DNA of 29,314 bases from Bacilli bacterium. GTDB lineage: Bacteria > Bacillota_I > Bacilli_A > RFN20 > CAG-826. The stretch is from contig JAEDDA010000014.1 of NCBI GenBank assembly GCA_016298185.1, forward strand, positions 1-29,314. Direction: 5' to 3'. Shown one piece after another: positions 7,686 through 17,045 of the stretch. The notes beneath the pieces are model-generated. The model saw only the letters and a program-made list of their open reading frames with translations. It was not told the DNA's origin and made no database searches. How positions within the stretch are numbered: position 1 is the stretch's first letter; every line of letters starts with the position of its first letter. The position numbers and the translations under genes were made by a program.

Positions 7686-8876
7686 ATGGCAAAAGTAATG
7701 ACAATTAACTCTGGCTCTTCGTCTTTAAAATTCAAATTATATGAAATGCCAGAAGAAAAAGTTTTAGCTGCAGGTAACTGTGAAAGAATTGGTTTAGCCG
7801 ATGGTATTTTCACCATTAAATACGATGGTAAAAAAGATCAAACATTCCCAGTATTTAAGAATCACGAAGATGCCGCTAAAACAGTAGTTAACGCCTTTAT
7901 TGAAAAGGGTATTATCAAATCATTTGATGAAATCAAAGCCGCAGGACATAGAATTGTTCAAGGTGGTAAATATTTCAGCAAATCCGCAATGTTTGATGCT
8001 GATACAGAAGAAAAGATTCGTTCTTTAATTCCACTCGCACCACTTCATAATGCGGCCCACTTAACATGTTTTAAAGCATTTAAAGAAGTTCTTCCAAATT
8101 GTCCAATGATCGCTGTTTTTGATACAGCATTCCACCAAACAATGGAGGAAGAAGATTACACATTCGCAATTCCATACGAATTAACAGAAAAATATGACAT
8201 CAGAAGATACGGCGCTCATGGCACAAGCCACAAGTACTTATCTCAAGAAGGACTTAAATATTTACCAGGTGTCGAACATCCAAGAATTATTTCTTGTCAT
8301 ATCGGTTCAGGAGCATCTATTACCGCGATTAGAGATGGTAAATGTGTCGCTACATCAATGGGCTTAACACCTTTAGGTGGAATCATGATGGGCACAAGAA
8401 CAGGTGATATGGATCCAAGTGTCTTCAACTATGTTGTTCAAGTCACAGGTAAATCCGCTGAAGAAGTCTATCAAATGTTCAATAAACAATCCGGCTTCTT
8501 AGGCGTCGGTGGTTCTTCTGACTCAAGAGACATTCTCGCTAAAGCTGAAGAAGGCGATAAGAGATGCATCTTAGCCAACAAGATTTTCAATAGAAGAATT
8601 GCAGACTTCATTGGTCAATACTATGTCCGTTTAGGTGGATGTGACTTAATCATCTTCTCCGCAGGTATTGGTGAAAACGAACCAAGAACCAGAAGAGATG
8701 TCTGCCATTTAATCGAAGAATCATTAGGTGTTAAGATTGATGAAGATTTAAACTACACAATCCATGGAAAAGAATGCTTAATTTCCACACCAGATAGCAA
8801 GATTAAAGTTGTCGTCATCCCAACAGATGAAGAAGTTATGATTGCTCGTGATGCATATGAAATGTGTATTAAATAG
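7686..8876 (+). CDS. ackA: Acetate kinase
   Basis: Catalyses acetyl phosphate + ADP to acetate + ATP, the ATP-yielding last step of acetate fermentation, in the cytoplasm. The protein is 396 aa, the usual length. It begins with the family signature TINSGSSSLKFKLYEM, has DTAFHQTM around the catalytic Asp, GAHGTSHKY as the second signature, and the C-terminal SAGIGENEPRTR nucleotide-binding region. AGAGGT lies 10 bases upstream of the ATG. It has its own promoter and is followed 15 bases later by nrnA, so the two genes are probably cotranscribed. No phosphotransacetylase is in the window. Confidence 0.97.
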   Translation: MAKVMTINSGSSSLKFKLYEMPEEKVLAAGNCERIGLADGIFTIKYDGKKDQTFPVFKNHEDAAKTVVNAFIEKGIIKSFDEIKAAGHRIVQGGKYFSKSAMFDADTEEKIRSLIPLAPLHNAAHLTCFKAFKEVLPNCPMIAVFDTAFHQTMEEEDYTFAIPYELTEKYDIRRYGAHGTSHKYLSQEGLKYLPGVEHPRIISCHIGSGASITAIRDGKCVATSMGLTPLGGIMMGTRTGDMDPSVFNYVVQVTGKSAEEVYQMFNKQSGFLGVGGSSDSRDILAKAEEGDKRCILANKIFNRRIADFIGQYYVRLGGCDLIIFSAGIGENEPRTRRDVCHLIEESLGVKIDEDLNYTIHGKECLISTPDSKIKVVVIPTDEEVMIARDAYEMCIK

Positions 8877-8891
8877 AATAGGAAAAATTTT

Positions 8892-9890
8892 ATGAAGAAA
8901 GTCGATCCAATTATTAAAGAATTCTCTTCTCCATTCATCAAAGATATCCGTCGTATTATTAGAGCCGTTAAAAGATATGACCGCATTTGTGTGTTTCGCC
9001 ATTTAATGCCTGACTACGATGCTTTAGGAAGCCAAATGGGCTTAGTGACTTGGTTAAAGGATAACTTCCCAAATAAGGAAATCCACTATGTCGGTGATAA
9101 CCATGTGACATTCACACCAAGATTATTCCCAGAAATGGAAGAATTACCAGAGTCTTGGTTCAAAGAACCCTTCTTAGCGTTTATCTTAGATGTTGGCAAT
9201 GAAAAGAGAATTGCTGATCCAAGATTTAAAAAAGCAAAATACAAGATTAAAATTGACCATCACCCAGATGTTGAACATTGGGGCAATATCTCCATCGTCA
9301 ATACAAGCGCAGCTGCCGCAACTGAAAACATCGTCAGCGCCTTATTAAACCTCAAAGGCGACTATGTTATGAGCAAAGAAGCAGCGACATATTTCTATAT
9401 CGCACTTGTTGGTGATTCAGGTAGATTCCAATATAGCTCCACAACCGCACATACATTTGCCATTGCGGGTGAATTAATCAAATGCGGAATTGAACTTTCT
9501 AAGATCTATCAAAACATGTATCTTAAGAAAGTTGATGACCTTAAAGTTACAGCCTACATTTTAAACCACTTCAATGTTTCCGAAAAAGGTGTGGCTTACT
9601 ATGTATTAGATAGTCAAATTCAAAAGGAGCTCAAGATTACTACTGAACGCGGTAAAGAGAATGTTAACTTATTCTCTAACATCGAAGGTATCAATGCTTG
9701 GTGTTCTATTACTCAAGATGACAATCCAAAAGAACCATGCTGGAGAATCAGCATTCGTTCTAAAGAAAAAGCCATCAATGGTGTTGCCACACAATTTGGT
9801 GGAGGCGGACACGCACAAGCTAGTGGTGCAAAGATTGATACACTTGATCAATTACCAGAATTCATCGCCGCGCTTGACGCTTTATTCTAG
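8892..9890 (+). CDS. nrnA: DHH/DHHA1 phosphoesterase, NrnA-type oligoribonuclease/pAp phosphatase
   Basis: NrnA proteins degrade short RNA oligonucleotides (nanoRNA) to mononucleotides and can dephosphorylate pAp. The 332-aa protein shows the DHH motifs in order: RHLMPDYDALGS (metal-binding Asp pair), LDVGN, and IDHHPD. The C-terminal DHHA1 substrate-binding motif is GGGGHAQASG near residue 305. Length matches Bacillus NrnA (about 313 aa). TAGGA lies upstream of the ATG, and the gene follows ackA by 15 bases. A terminator separates it from dnaE; in Bacillus subtilis nrnA is also near dnaE. Assignment to NrnA rather than another DHH phosphoesterase such as GdpP rests on the lack of membrane or GGDEF domains. 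Confidence 0.9.
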   Translation: MKKVDPIIKEFSSPFIKDIRRIIRAVKRYDRICVFRHLMPDYDALGSQMGLVTWLKDNFPNKEIHYVGDNHVTFTPRLFPEMEELPESWFKEPFLAFILDVGNEKRIADPRFKKAKYKIKIDHHPDVEHWGNISIVNTSAAAATENIVSALLNLKGDYVMSKEAATYFYIALVGDSGRFQYSSTTAHTFAIAGELIKCGIELSKIYQNMYLKKVDDLKVTAYILNHFNVSEKGVAYYVLDSQIQKELKITTERGKENVNLFSNIEGINAWCSITQDDNPKEPCWRISIRSKEKAINGVATQFGGGGHAQASGAKIDTLDQLPEFIAALDALF

Positions 9891-9904
9891 AGAAATAACT
9901 AGTT

Positions 9905-9935
9905 AAAAATGTATCCAAATTGGGTACATTTTTTT
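9905..9935 (+). terminator. Intrinsic terminator after nrnA
   Basis: AAAATGTATCC pairs with GGGTACATTTT (one G-T wobble) around a 5-base loop. A T-run follows directly. Confidence 0.85.
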
Positions 9936-9947
9936 AATGTATTCTAA

Positions 9948-9953
9948 TATAAT
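9948..9953 (+). promoter_or_regulatory. -10 box of an apparently leaderless dnaE
   Basis: A perfect TATAAT ends 11 bases before the dnaE ATG, so transcription would start about 5 bases upstream of the start codon. No purine-rich ribosome site exists between them. The -35 region at normal spacing (about 9925-9930) is poor and overlaps the preceding terminator. Confidence 0.55.
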
Positions 9954-9964
9954 AGATATTAGTT

Positions 9965-12900
9965 ATGAGATTTGTACCATTACATGTAACAACTTGTTAT
10001 TCGCTTCTTCAAAGTGGCCTCACTATGGAAAGAATCGGACATGCTTTAAGCACCAACGATTATTTCGCTATGGGCATGAGTGATCACGAAACAATGGCGG
10101 GAGTTCCACCATTTGTGAAGATGATGAATAAATACAAGAAACCATACATTATTGGTGAAGAGTTTATCGTTGATGGCGATAGTCTTTCTTTATATGTCTT
10201 AAATGAAGAAGGATATCGTAACTTAATTAAACTTAATTCTATTTCTCAAAGAGAAAATCTCACCATTGAAACATTAAAAGAACATTCATCCGGTTTAGCG
10301 GCGGTCTTAGAAACTGTTAGAGGCAAGTTTAAAGAATTATTCGTGGAGAATTATGATTCTTCATTTAACAAATATCTCTTAAATCTTTCCGAACCATTTA
10401 AGGATGAATTCTATTTGGGCATAGAAGTTACATCTAAAGAAGGTGTGAAATACGCGAATAGAATAAGAAAATTCGCCAATGAATTTACTTATAAATGCAT
10501 CGCTTTCCCAAAAGTAATGTATGAAAAGAAAGATGATAAAATCATCTTAGATATGGTTGACGCTATATCTAATGATTTAAAACTCGATCATAAGGTGGCT
10601 TCTGGACAAGACTATTTTATGAGCGAAGATAACTATGCGAAAATTTATTCCAAAGTGGAAATGGGCGCCACTATTGAATTAGTTAAGAAATCAACATTTA
10701 ACTTCTCACAAAAAAGAGGACAAGTCCTCCACTATCCAGTCGAAGATTCTGAAAAAGAATTAAGAAGAATTTGTGAAGATAAATTAAAAGTATTAAATCT
10801 CACCGATGAGAAATACATCAACCAACTTAACCATGAATTAGAAGTTATTTTCAAAATGGGTTATGCGGATTATTTCCTCATCGTTATGGACTATGTTAAT
10901 TACGCTAAAACTCACGACATCTTAGTGGGTCCTGGTAGAGGTTCCGCTGCTGGCTCATTAGTGAGTTATTTATTAAATATTTCCGAAGTTAATCCTTTGG
11001 ATTATAATTTACAATTTGAAAGATTCTTAAACCCATATCGTCAAACAATGCCTGATATCGATGTCGACTTTATGGACAATAGAAGAGATGACATGATTCA
11101 GTATTTAAGAGATAAATACGGTTCTAATAGAGTGGGTGTTATTGCCACATTCCAAACTATCGGTGCTAGACAAGCTCTTAGAGATGTTGGAAGAATCTTT
11201 AATTACAGTACAAGACATATTGACTTCTTAACTAAGAAACTCATAAATAAAGAATACGGATTAAGAGAATCTTATAAGAAACTTCCAGAATTCCGCGCTT
11301 TAGTGGATTCTGATAAATACTATTTAGAAATTGTTGCTTTAGCGAGCAAACTTGAAGGGCTTCCAAGACAAGCTGGTCTACATGCTTCAGGTGTTATTTT
11401 AAATGACAAACCACTTGAAGATTGTATTCCTGTATCCGCTTCTATCGATGATAACTACATCACTCAATACGAAGCTGAATACTTAGAAGAACAAGGTTTA
11501 TTAAAGATGGACTTCCTTGCTTTAAGCAATCTAACAATTATTTATAATTGTGTTAAACTCATTAACTATAGACATGGATTAAATCTTGATCCCGATAAGA
11601 TTCCTTATAACGAAAAGGAAATCTTTGATTTAATTCTTTCTAATAAAGTACTCGGCATCTTCCAAATTGAAACACAATTAATGAGAAGATTGCTTAAAGT
11701 ACTTAAACCATCAACATTTGATGATATTGCGGTTTTATTAGCCCTTGATCGTCCGGGTCCTATGAAATATGCTTCTACTTACGCAAGAAGAAAAGAAGGC
11801 AAAGAGAGATTTGGCTATCTTTCTGAAGAATTGAAAGAGATTTTATCACCAACATATGGAATTATTGTCTATCAAGAGCAAATTAATAACATCGCGGTTA
11901 AAATGGCGGGTTTCACATTAGGTGAGGCGGATTTATTTAGACGTGCAGTCTCCAAAAAAGATAAAGATAAACTCACAGGACTCAAAAAACAATTCATCGA
12001 TGGCTGTTTAAAGAAGGGTTATACACAAAAAGTTAGTGAAGAAACCTTTAATGATATTTTGAAGTTTGCGGAATATGGATTTAATAAATCCCACTCTGTG
12101 GTTTATGCGATTATCGCTTGCCGTATGGCGTGGTTAAAAGCCCACTACCCACTTGAATTCTATGTTTCATTATTAGGCGGTAGTTCCGCAACAAGTGATT
12201 CTAAATTCAGTGAATATGTTTTAGAAATGAATTCATTAGGTATTAAGATGCTTCCACCTGATATCAATGAATCAATTAATACATTCATTATCAAAGATAA
12301 TGCTATCTTATATCCATTAACCGGTATTAAAGAAATTAATATGAATATGATGGAGAAGATTTATAACGAAAGGAAAGATAATGGAAGATTTAAATCCTTC
12401 TTTGACTTTATCTCTCGTATGTTTAATCAACTCACTTCTTCCCCTATTACCGAACAGCAATTAAATAACTTTGATTCCAAAATGGAAATCTTAGTTTCTT
12501 CTGGTGCTTTTGATGATTTATATCCATCTCGTGAATCAATGAGAAAATCCATTCTTAAAGGAAGAATGTACGCACAAAACTTGATTGTTGAAAACGGGCA
12601 ACTCATGTTAGATAGTTCCATCATTCCTCCTCCGCTTATGACGGAAGAAAAAGATGATCCAGCATTTAACTTAGATAGAGAGTTTGAAGTATTGGGCGTG
12701 ATGTTATCTGATAACCCACTAACACTTAAGAAAGATAAACTTCAAGCCAAGGGTGTTATTAACATCATTGATGCCAAAGAAGAAAGCGAAGAAGTCTTAA
12801 TTGCGGGTCTAATTAAGCAAAAGAAAGTCATTAATACGAAGAAAGGTGAACAAATGGCGTTCGTGAAGATATTTGACGAAACCGATGAATTAGAGTTCAC

Positions 12901-13039
12901 CATCTTCCCAAGAACATATAAAGAATGTGCTTCTCTAATAGAGAAAAACGCATTGATACTTGTAAAAGTAAAGAAACAAACAGGACAAGATGAAGAGACA
13001 TTCATCGCAAATGAAATTAAGAAATTGGAGGATGAATAA
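9965..13039 (+). CDS. dnaE: DNA polymerase III alpha subunit, DnaE type
   Basis: A C-family DNA polymerase of 1024 aa, close to the short DnaE of Bacilli (about 1115 aa), which extends RNA primers before handing over to PolC. The N-terminal PHP domain is degenerate: family HxHxxYS reads LHVTTCYS here, so its metal site is probably lost. The polymerase palm carries GPGRGSAAGS (about 322) and PDIDVDF (about 363-369) with the catalytic Asp pair, and LKMDFLALSNLTI (about 513) holds the third Asp region. An OB-fold lies near the C-terminus (VLIAGLIKQKKVINTKKGEQ). The ATG at 9965 is right because the family N-terminus aligns from this residue, yet there is no Shine-Dalgarno. The next gene, polA, starts two bases after the stop, giving a dnaE-polA-mutM/coaE operon. 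PolC is not in the window. Confidence 0.95.
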   Translation: MRFVPLHVTTCYSLLQSGLTMERIGHALSTNDYFAMGMSDHETMAGVPPFVKMMNKYKKPYIIGEEFIVDGDSLSLYVLNEEGYRNLIKLNSISQRENLTIETLKEHSSGLAAVLETVRGKFKELFVENYDSSFNKYLLNLSEPFKDEFYLGIEVTSKEGVKYANRIRKFANEFTYKCIAFPKVMYEKKDDKIILDMVDAISNDLKLDHKVASGQDYFMSEDNYAKIYSKVEMGATIELVKKSTFNFSQKRGQVLHYPVEDSEKELRRICEDKLKVLNLTDEKYINQLNHELEVIFKMGYADYFLIVMDYVNYAKTHDILVGPGRGSAAGSLVSYLLNISEVNPLDYNLQFERFLNPYRQTMPDIDVDFMDNRRDDMIQYLRDKYGSNRVGVIATFQTIGARQALRDVGRIFNYSTRHIDFLTKKLINKEYGLRESYKKLPEFRALVDSDKYYLEIVALASKLEGLPRQAGLHASGVILNDKPLEDCIPVSASIDDNYITQYEAEYLEEQGLLKMDFLALSNLTIIYNCVKLINYRHGLNLDPDKIPYNEKEIFDLILSNKVLGIFQIETQLMRRLLKVLKPSTFDDIAVLLALDRPGPMKYASTYARRKEGKERFGYLSEELKEILSPTYGIIVYQEQINNIAVKMAGFTLGEADLFRRAVSKKDKDKLTGLKKQFIDGCLKKGYTQKVSEETFNDILKFAEYGFNKSHSVVYAIIACRMAWLKAHYPLEFYVSLLGGSSATSDSKFSEYVLEMNSLGIKMLPPDINESINTFIIKDNAILYPLTGIKEINMNMMEKIYNERKDNGRFKSFFDFISRMFNQLTSSPITEQQLNNFDSKMEILVSSGAFDDLYPSRESMRKSILKGRMYAQNLIVENGQLMLDSSIIPPPLMTEEKDDPAFNLDREFEVLGVMLSDNPLTLKKDKLQAKGVINIIDAKEESEEVLIAGLIKQKKVINTKKGEQMAFVKIFDETDELEFTIFPRTYKECASLIEKNALILVKVKKQTGQDEETFIANEIKKLEDE

Positions 13040-13041
13040 AT

Positions 13042-15639
13042 ATGCCACGTATAGTGATTATTGATGGTAACTCATTACTTTTTAGAGCCTATTATGCAAC
13101 AGCATATCCAGGTGTAGAAATAATGAGAAGCCAGGACGGCACACCCACTAACGCTATCTTTGCGTTCTCCAATATGATGAATAAATTTCTCTCCACATTA
13201 AAGGAAGGCGAATGCTTATTCGTGGCTTTTGATGCTGGAAAACATAATTTCAGACACGATCAATTAGAAACATATAAAGCCAATAGAAAACCTGCACCTG
13301 AAGACTTAGTAAAGCAATTCCCAATAGTAAGAGAATTTTTAAAAGCTTTAGGCATTTATCAATTCGAAGAAGTTGGTTTTGAAGGTGATGATATTGCCGG
13401 TACAGTAGCAAAACTTGCGGAAAAAGAAGGATACACAGTTGATGTCTATACTTCTGATAGAGACTTCTTACAATTAGTCACTGATAAAATCACCGTCAAT
13501 ATCTTAAAAACCGGATTATCAAATGTCGTTCCAATGACACCCGCTTTAGTCAAAGAAACATATGGTTTTGAACCACTGCAAATCATTGACTATAAAGGTT
13601 TAAGAGGTGACGCAAGTGATAACCTACCAGGTATTCCAGGAATCGGTGAAGTAACCGCAGTTAAATTATTAAGTGAATACGGTAGTTTCGATAACATTGT
13701 GGCTAACGCCGATAACATCAAAGGTAAAGTTGGTCAAATGATCAAGGAACACCAAGATATTGGTAAGATTTCTCGTGATTTAGCAATCATCCAAACCAAC
13801 ATCGAATTACCATTTGCTATTAAAGATTTAGAGTATCAAGGATATGACTTTCAAACAATTAATGAATTCTGCCAAAAATATGGTTTAAAACAATTCATTA
13901 ATAAGGTTCAACCAAAATGGAAAAAGAAAGATTTCGCTAAGGAAGATTTGACTGTAAAAGCAATTAAATCATTTAAAGGTATTGATGTCGGAAACGATAT
14001 TGGTATTGCTTTAGACTTCGCTGATGAAAATTACACATTGAGTGATATTTATGGCATTGCAATTTCCTTTAATGGTCAACATTACTACATGTCTCTAGAA
14101 GACTTAGAAAACGATGAATTCGCAAAATCCATTTTGAAAGATTCTTCAATTAGAAAATATTGTTATGACTATAAGGCTATCAAGGTTGCATTAGCTAAAA
14201 GAAATATCGAAATTAACGGTGTATATTTTGACTTGCTAATCGCCTCATATCTTGTTGATAGTTCCTTAAAGAACAATCCAGAAATCGTCATGAATATATA
14301 TGGTGTCGACTTCTCTACAAACGAAGAACAACCATCATTATTCTCCGCAGAAATGCCACAAAAAACTGCAAAAATGGCTTATTTCTCATTTAAATTAAAA
14401 GATAAAGTCTATGCCGAATTAGAAAAGATTGATGCTGTTAAGTTATATGAAACACTAGAAGTCCCGCTTATCGACACACTTGCCGACATGGAAATTGAGG
14501 GATTCCCATTAGATGCAAAGAAGCTCGATGAATTTGGCGATGTTTATAAAGAAAAACAAGCTGCCTTATCAAAAGAGATTTACGAAATGGCGGGAGAAGA
14601 ATTTAACCTTGCTTCTCCAAAACAAATCGCTGATGTCTTATTTAACAAAATGGGATTAAGCGCCAATAGAAAACAATCCACTTCTGTCGATAATCTCAAA
14701 GACATTGCGGATGAACATCCAATCGTTAATAAGATCCTTGAATACCGCAAGTACTTCAAACTTGTCTCCACATATATTGAAGGCTTAAAAGCACACATCC
14801 ATAAAGATGGTAAGATTCATGCTAAATTTAACCAAGCCTTAACCACTACAGGAAGGCTATCTTCTAGTGAACCAAACTTACAAAATATTTCTGTCCGTGA
14901 TGAAGAAGGAAAACAAATCAGAAAAGCTTTCTATTATCCAGATGATGATATTGAGATTTTATCTCTCGACTATAGCCAAATTGAACTAAGAGTGTTATCT
15001 AGTTTATCAGGCTGTAAAGCACTTCAAGAAATCTTTCATTCAGGTGAAGATATTCACGCTGCCACAGCAAAGAAGATTTTTAACCTAGAAGGTGAACCAA
15101 CAGACTTAGAAAGAAGAAAGGCCAAAACCGTTAACTTTGGCATCGTTTATGGTATCTCTGACTGGGGATTAGGCGACCAATTAGGAATGGGTCCAAAAGA
15201 AGCGAAAAAGATAATTAATAGTTTCTATGAATCATTCCCAGAAATCGGTACATTCTTCCAAGGAATTATCGCTCATGCCACTACTAACGGTTATGTCTCC
15301 ACCTTATTAGGTAGAAGAAGATATTTAAGAGAGATTCACGATAGCAATTATCAAGTGAGAGAATTTGCTAAACGTGCGGCAATGAATGCACCTATCCAAG
15401 GTACTGCTGCTGACCTTATCAAGCTAGCGATGATATCAGTAGCCAAAGCCTTAAAAGAAGGCGGTTATAAATCTAAGATGGTTTTGCAAATTCATGACGA
15501 ATTAATTATCAAGGTTTATAAGAGCGAAAAAGAACAAGTCTATAATTTAGTTAAATCCACTATGGAAAATGCTATGCACTTTGATGTGCCATTAGAAGTT
15601 GATGGAGGATTTGGGAAAACTTGGTACGAAGCTAAATAG
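13042..15639 (+). CDS. polA: DNA polymerase I
   Basis: An A-family polymerase of 865 aa for Okazaki fragment processing and repair synthesis. The N-terminal 5'-3' exonuclease (about 1-290) has the metal-binding acidic residues (VFEGDD-like GFEGDDIAGT; YTSDRDFLQL; RGDASDNLPGIPGIG with the helix-hairpin-helix). The central 3'-5' exonuclease-like domain (about 305-470) lacks the DxE metal motif, reading IALDFADE, so proofreading is probably lost as in Bacillus and Thermus Pol I. The polymerase domain has motif A LSLDYSQIELRVL, motif B RRKAKTVNFGIVYG and motif C LQIHDELI. GGAGGA lies inside the end of dnaE, and the ATG is two bases after the dnaE stop, so translation is probably coupled. mutM-coaE follows after eight bases. 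Confidence 0.97.
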   Translation: MPRIVIIDGNSLLFRAYYATAYPGVEIMRSQDGTPTNAIFAFSNMMNKFLSTLKEGECLFVAFDAGKHNFRHDQLETYKANRKPAPEDLVKQFPIVREFLKALGIYQFEEVGFEGDDIAGTVAKLAEKEGYTVDVYTSDRDFLQLVTDKITVNILKTGLSNVVPMTPALVKETYGFEPLQIIDYKGLRGDASDNLPGIPGIGEVTAVKLLSEYGSFDNIVANADNIKGKVGQMIKEHQDIGKISRDLAIIQTNIELPFAIKDLEYQGYDFQTINEFCQKYGLKQFINKVQPKWKKKDFAKEDLTVKAIKSFKGIDVGNDIGIALDFADENYTLSDIYGIAISFNGQHYYMSLEDLENDEFAKSILKDSSIRKYCYDYKAIKVALAKRNIEINGVYFDLLIASYLVDSSLKNNPEIVMNIYGVDFSTNEEQPSLFSAEMPQKTAKMAYFSFKLKDKVYAELEKIDAVKLYETLEVPLIDTLADMEIEGFPLDAKKLDEFGDVYKEKQAALSKEIYEMAGEEFNLASPKQIADVLFNKMGLSANRKQSTSVDNLKDIADEHPIVNKILEYRKYFKLVSTYIEGLKAHIHKDGKIHAKFNQALTTTGRLSSSEPNLQNISVRDEEGKQIRKAFYYPDDDIEILSLDYSQIELRVLSSLSGCKALQEIFHSGEDIHAATAKKIFNLEGEPTDLERRKAKTVNFGIVYGISDWGLGDQLGMGPKEAKKIINSFYESFPEIGTFFQGIIAHATTNGYVSTLLGRRRYLREIHDSNYQVREFAKRAAMNAPIQGTAADLIKLAMISVAKALKEGGYKSKMVLQIHDELIIKVYKSEKEQVYNLVKSTMENAMHFDVPLEVDGGFGKTWYEAK

Positions 15640-15647
15640 GAGAACAT

Positions 15648-17045
15648 ATGCCAGAATTACCAGAAGTAGAAACTGTAAAAAGCGTTCTTGAAAAAGTCGT
15701 TAATGGAAGAACCATCCAAAAGATTGATATCTTAAGATCTAGTTCTGTTCCAGGAGACAAAAAACAATTTGTTTCATCCTTAACAGGTGAAAAATTTTTG
15801 TGTATGTCTCGAATTGGCAAATTTTTAATTTTCCATTTAACTAATGACAAAGTCATTATCTCTCATTTAAGAATGGAAGGTAAATACTACGAATTGGAAG
15901 AAAAAGAACCAAATACAAAATATGCGCGCGTTGTATTACATTTAGATAATGGGCATAAGGTTTGCTATGACGATTCTCGTTGTTTTGGATATATGAGATT
16001 AAGTAACGAAAGTATTTATCTTAATGATAAAGAAATCGCAAAACTTGGTCCTGAACCATGGGATGCAAATGTTAATGTCATAATGAAACAAGTTAAGAGA
16101 AGTTCCTTACCTATTAAGAGTGCCTTATTAAGTCAAACTCTTATGACAGGATTAGGGAACATATATGTTGATGAAACTTTGTTTGCGGCGCATATACATC
16201 CACTTACACCTGCGAATAAAATCACAAAGAAACAATGGGAATTAATTAAACAAGAAGCTTCTCGTATTCTCAAAGAAGCCATCGTTTCTGGTGGTTCCAC
16301 GATTAAGAGTTATCACCCAGGTAAAGATATTGATGGCAACTTCCAATCCAAATTATTAGCGTATGGCAAAGCCGGAAGTAACTGCCCTGAATGCGGTACA
16401 CCATTTAGATTTATTAAAGTCGGTGGAAGAGGAACAACCTTCTGTCCAAAATGCCAAGAATATCATGGTAAAGATATTAAAGTTGCTATCTTTGGAAAAA
16501 TTGCTTCTGGTAAATCTACAGTTTTAAATATATTCAAAGAGCAAGGAATTCCTACTTTATCCGCGGATGAAGTTGTTAAAGATTTATATAATAAGAAAGA
16601 AGTTATTAACTCAGTTAATAATACTTTCGGATTAAAGGGTAACACAATTGATAGAAACGCCTTAAGAAATCTATTAGCAAATGATTCTAAAAACATCAGA
16701 AAGATCAACAAAATCGTTCACCCATTAGTGAAAGAAGAAACCAAAAAATTCTTAAAAGAAAATAAAGGTTTAGTGGTCGTTGAAGTTCCACTGCTATATG
16801 AAAGCAAAATGGATAATCTTTTCGATGTCATCATCGCTGTTGATATCAAAGAAAAAAAGCAAGCCGAATTAATTTCTCAAAGAGATGGTAATAAAGCCAA
16901 AGATTTAAAGACTATTAACAAGGCATCAACTTTTGATAGCAATAAAAATAAGGCCGACTTCATCATTAACAATGATGCCGACCTTGATTCACTAAATAAG
17001 AAAGTAATTAATATTATTAATAAATTGAAATGTCGCCTAGACTAA
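15648..17045 (+). CDS. mutM-coaE: Fused formamidopyrimidine-DNA glycosylase and dephospho-CoA kinase
   Basis: One uninterrupted 465-aa frame joins two enzymes. Residues 1-272 are Fpg/MutM, which excises 8-oxoguanine and ring-opened purines. The catalytic N-terminus PELPEVE is intact, and the C-terminal zinc finger is complete (CPEC near 246, then RGTTFCPKCQ near 262-270). Residues from about 276 are dephospho-CoA kinase, the last step of coenzyme A synthesis, with P-loop GKIASGKST at about 283-291, VEVPLLYES in the substrate lid region, and the C-terminal ADFIINN pattern. The CoaE part has no Met at its expected start and no stop or ribosome site at the junction, so it is not two adjacent genes. 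In many Firmicutes the two genes are neighbours, which explains how the fusion arose. AGGAGA lies upstream of the ATG. The last 29 bases overlap the convergent dnaI gene. Confidence 0.93.
   Translation: MPELPEVETVKSVLEKVVNGRTIQKIDILRSSSVPGDKKQFVSSLTGEKFLCMSRIGKFLIFHLTNDKVIISHLRMEGKYYELEEKEPNTKYARVVLHLDNGHKVCYDDSRCFGYMRLSNESIYLNDKEIAKLGPEPWDANVNVIMKQVKRSSLPIKSALLSQTLMTGLGNIYVDETLFAAHIHPLTPANKITKKQWELIKQEASRILKEAIVSGGSTIKSYHPGKDIDGNFQSKLLAYGKAGSNCPECGTPFRFIKVGGRGTTFCPKCQEYHGKDIKVAIFGKIASGKSTVLNIFKEQGIPTLSADEVVKDLYNKKEVINSVNNTFGLKGNTIDRNALRNLLANDSKNIRKINKIVHPLVKEETKKFLKENKGLVVVEVPLLYESKMDNLFDVIIAVDIKEKKQAELISQRDGNKAKDLKTINKASTFDSNKNKADFIINNDADLDSLNKKVINIINKLKCRLD
16941..16985 (-). terminator. 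Terminator-like hairpin for dnaB-dnaI inside the coaE coding sequence
   Basis: Read on the minus strand, AAGGTCG (16985-16979) pairs with CGGCCTT (16956-16950), with one T-G wobble. Inside it CATCATT pairs with AATGATG around a GTT loop, and ATTTTTATT follows at 16949-16941. It begins 31 bases past the dnaI stop, the right place to end that operon, and lies within coaE codons on the other strand. Confidence 0.65.

Noticed and set aside
7550..7816. Minus-strand 88-aa frame across the ackA start
   Set aside because: It overlaps the ackA promoter and coding sequence, with no ribosome site and no recognisable protein.
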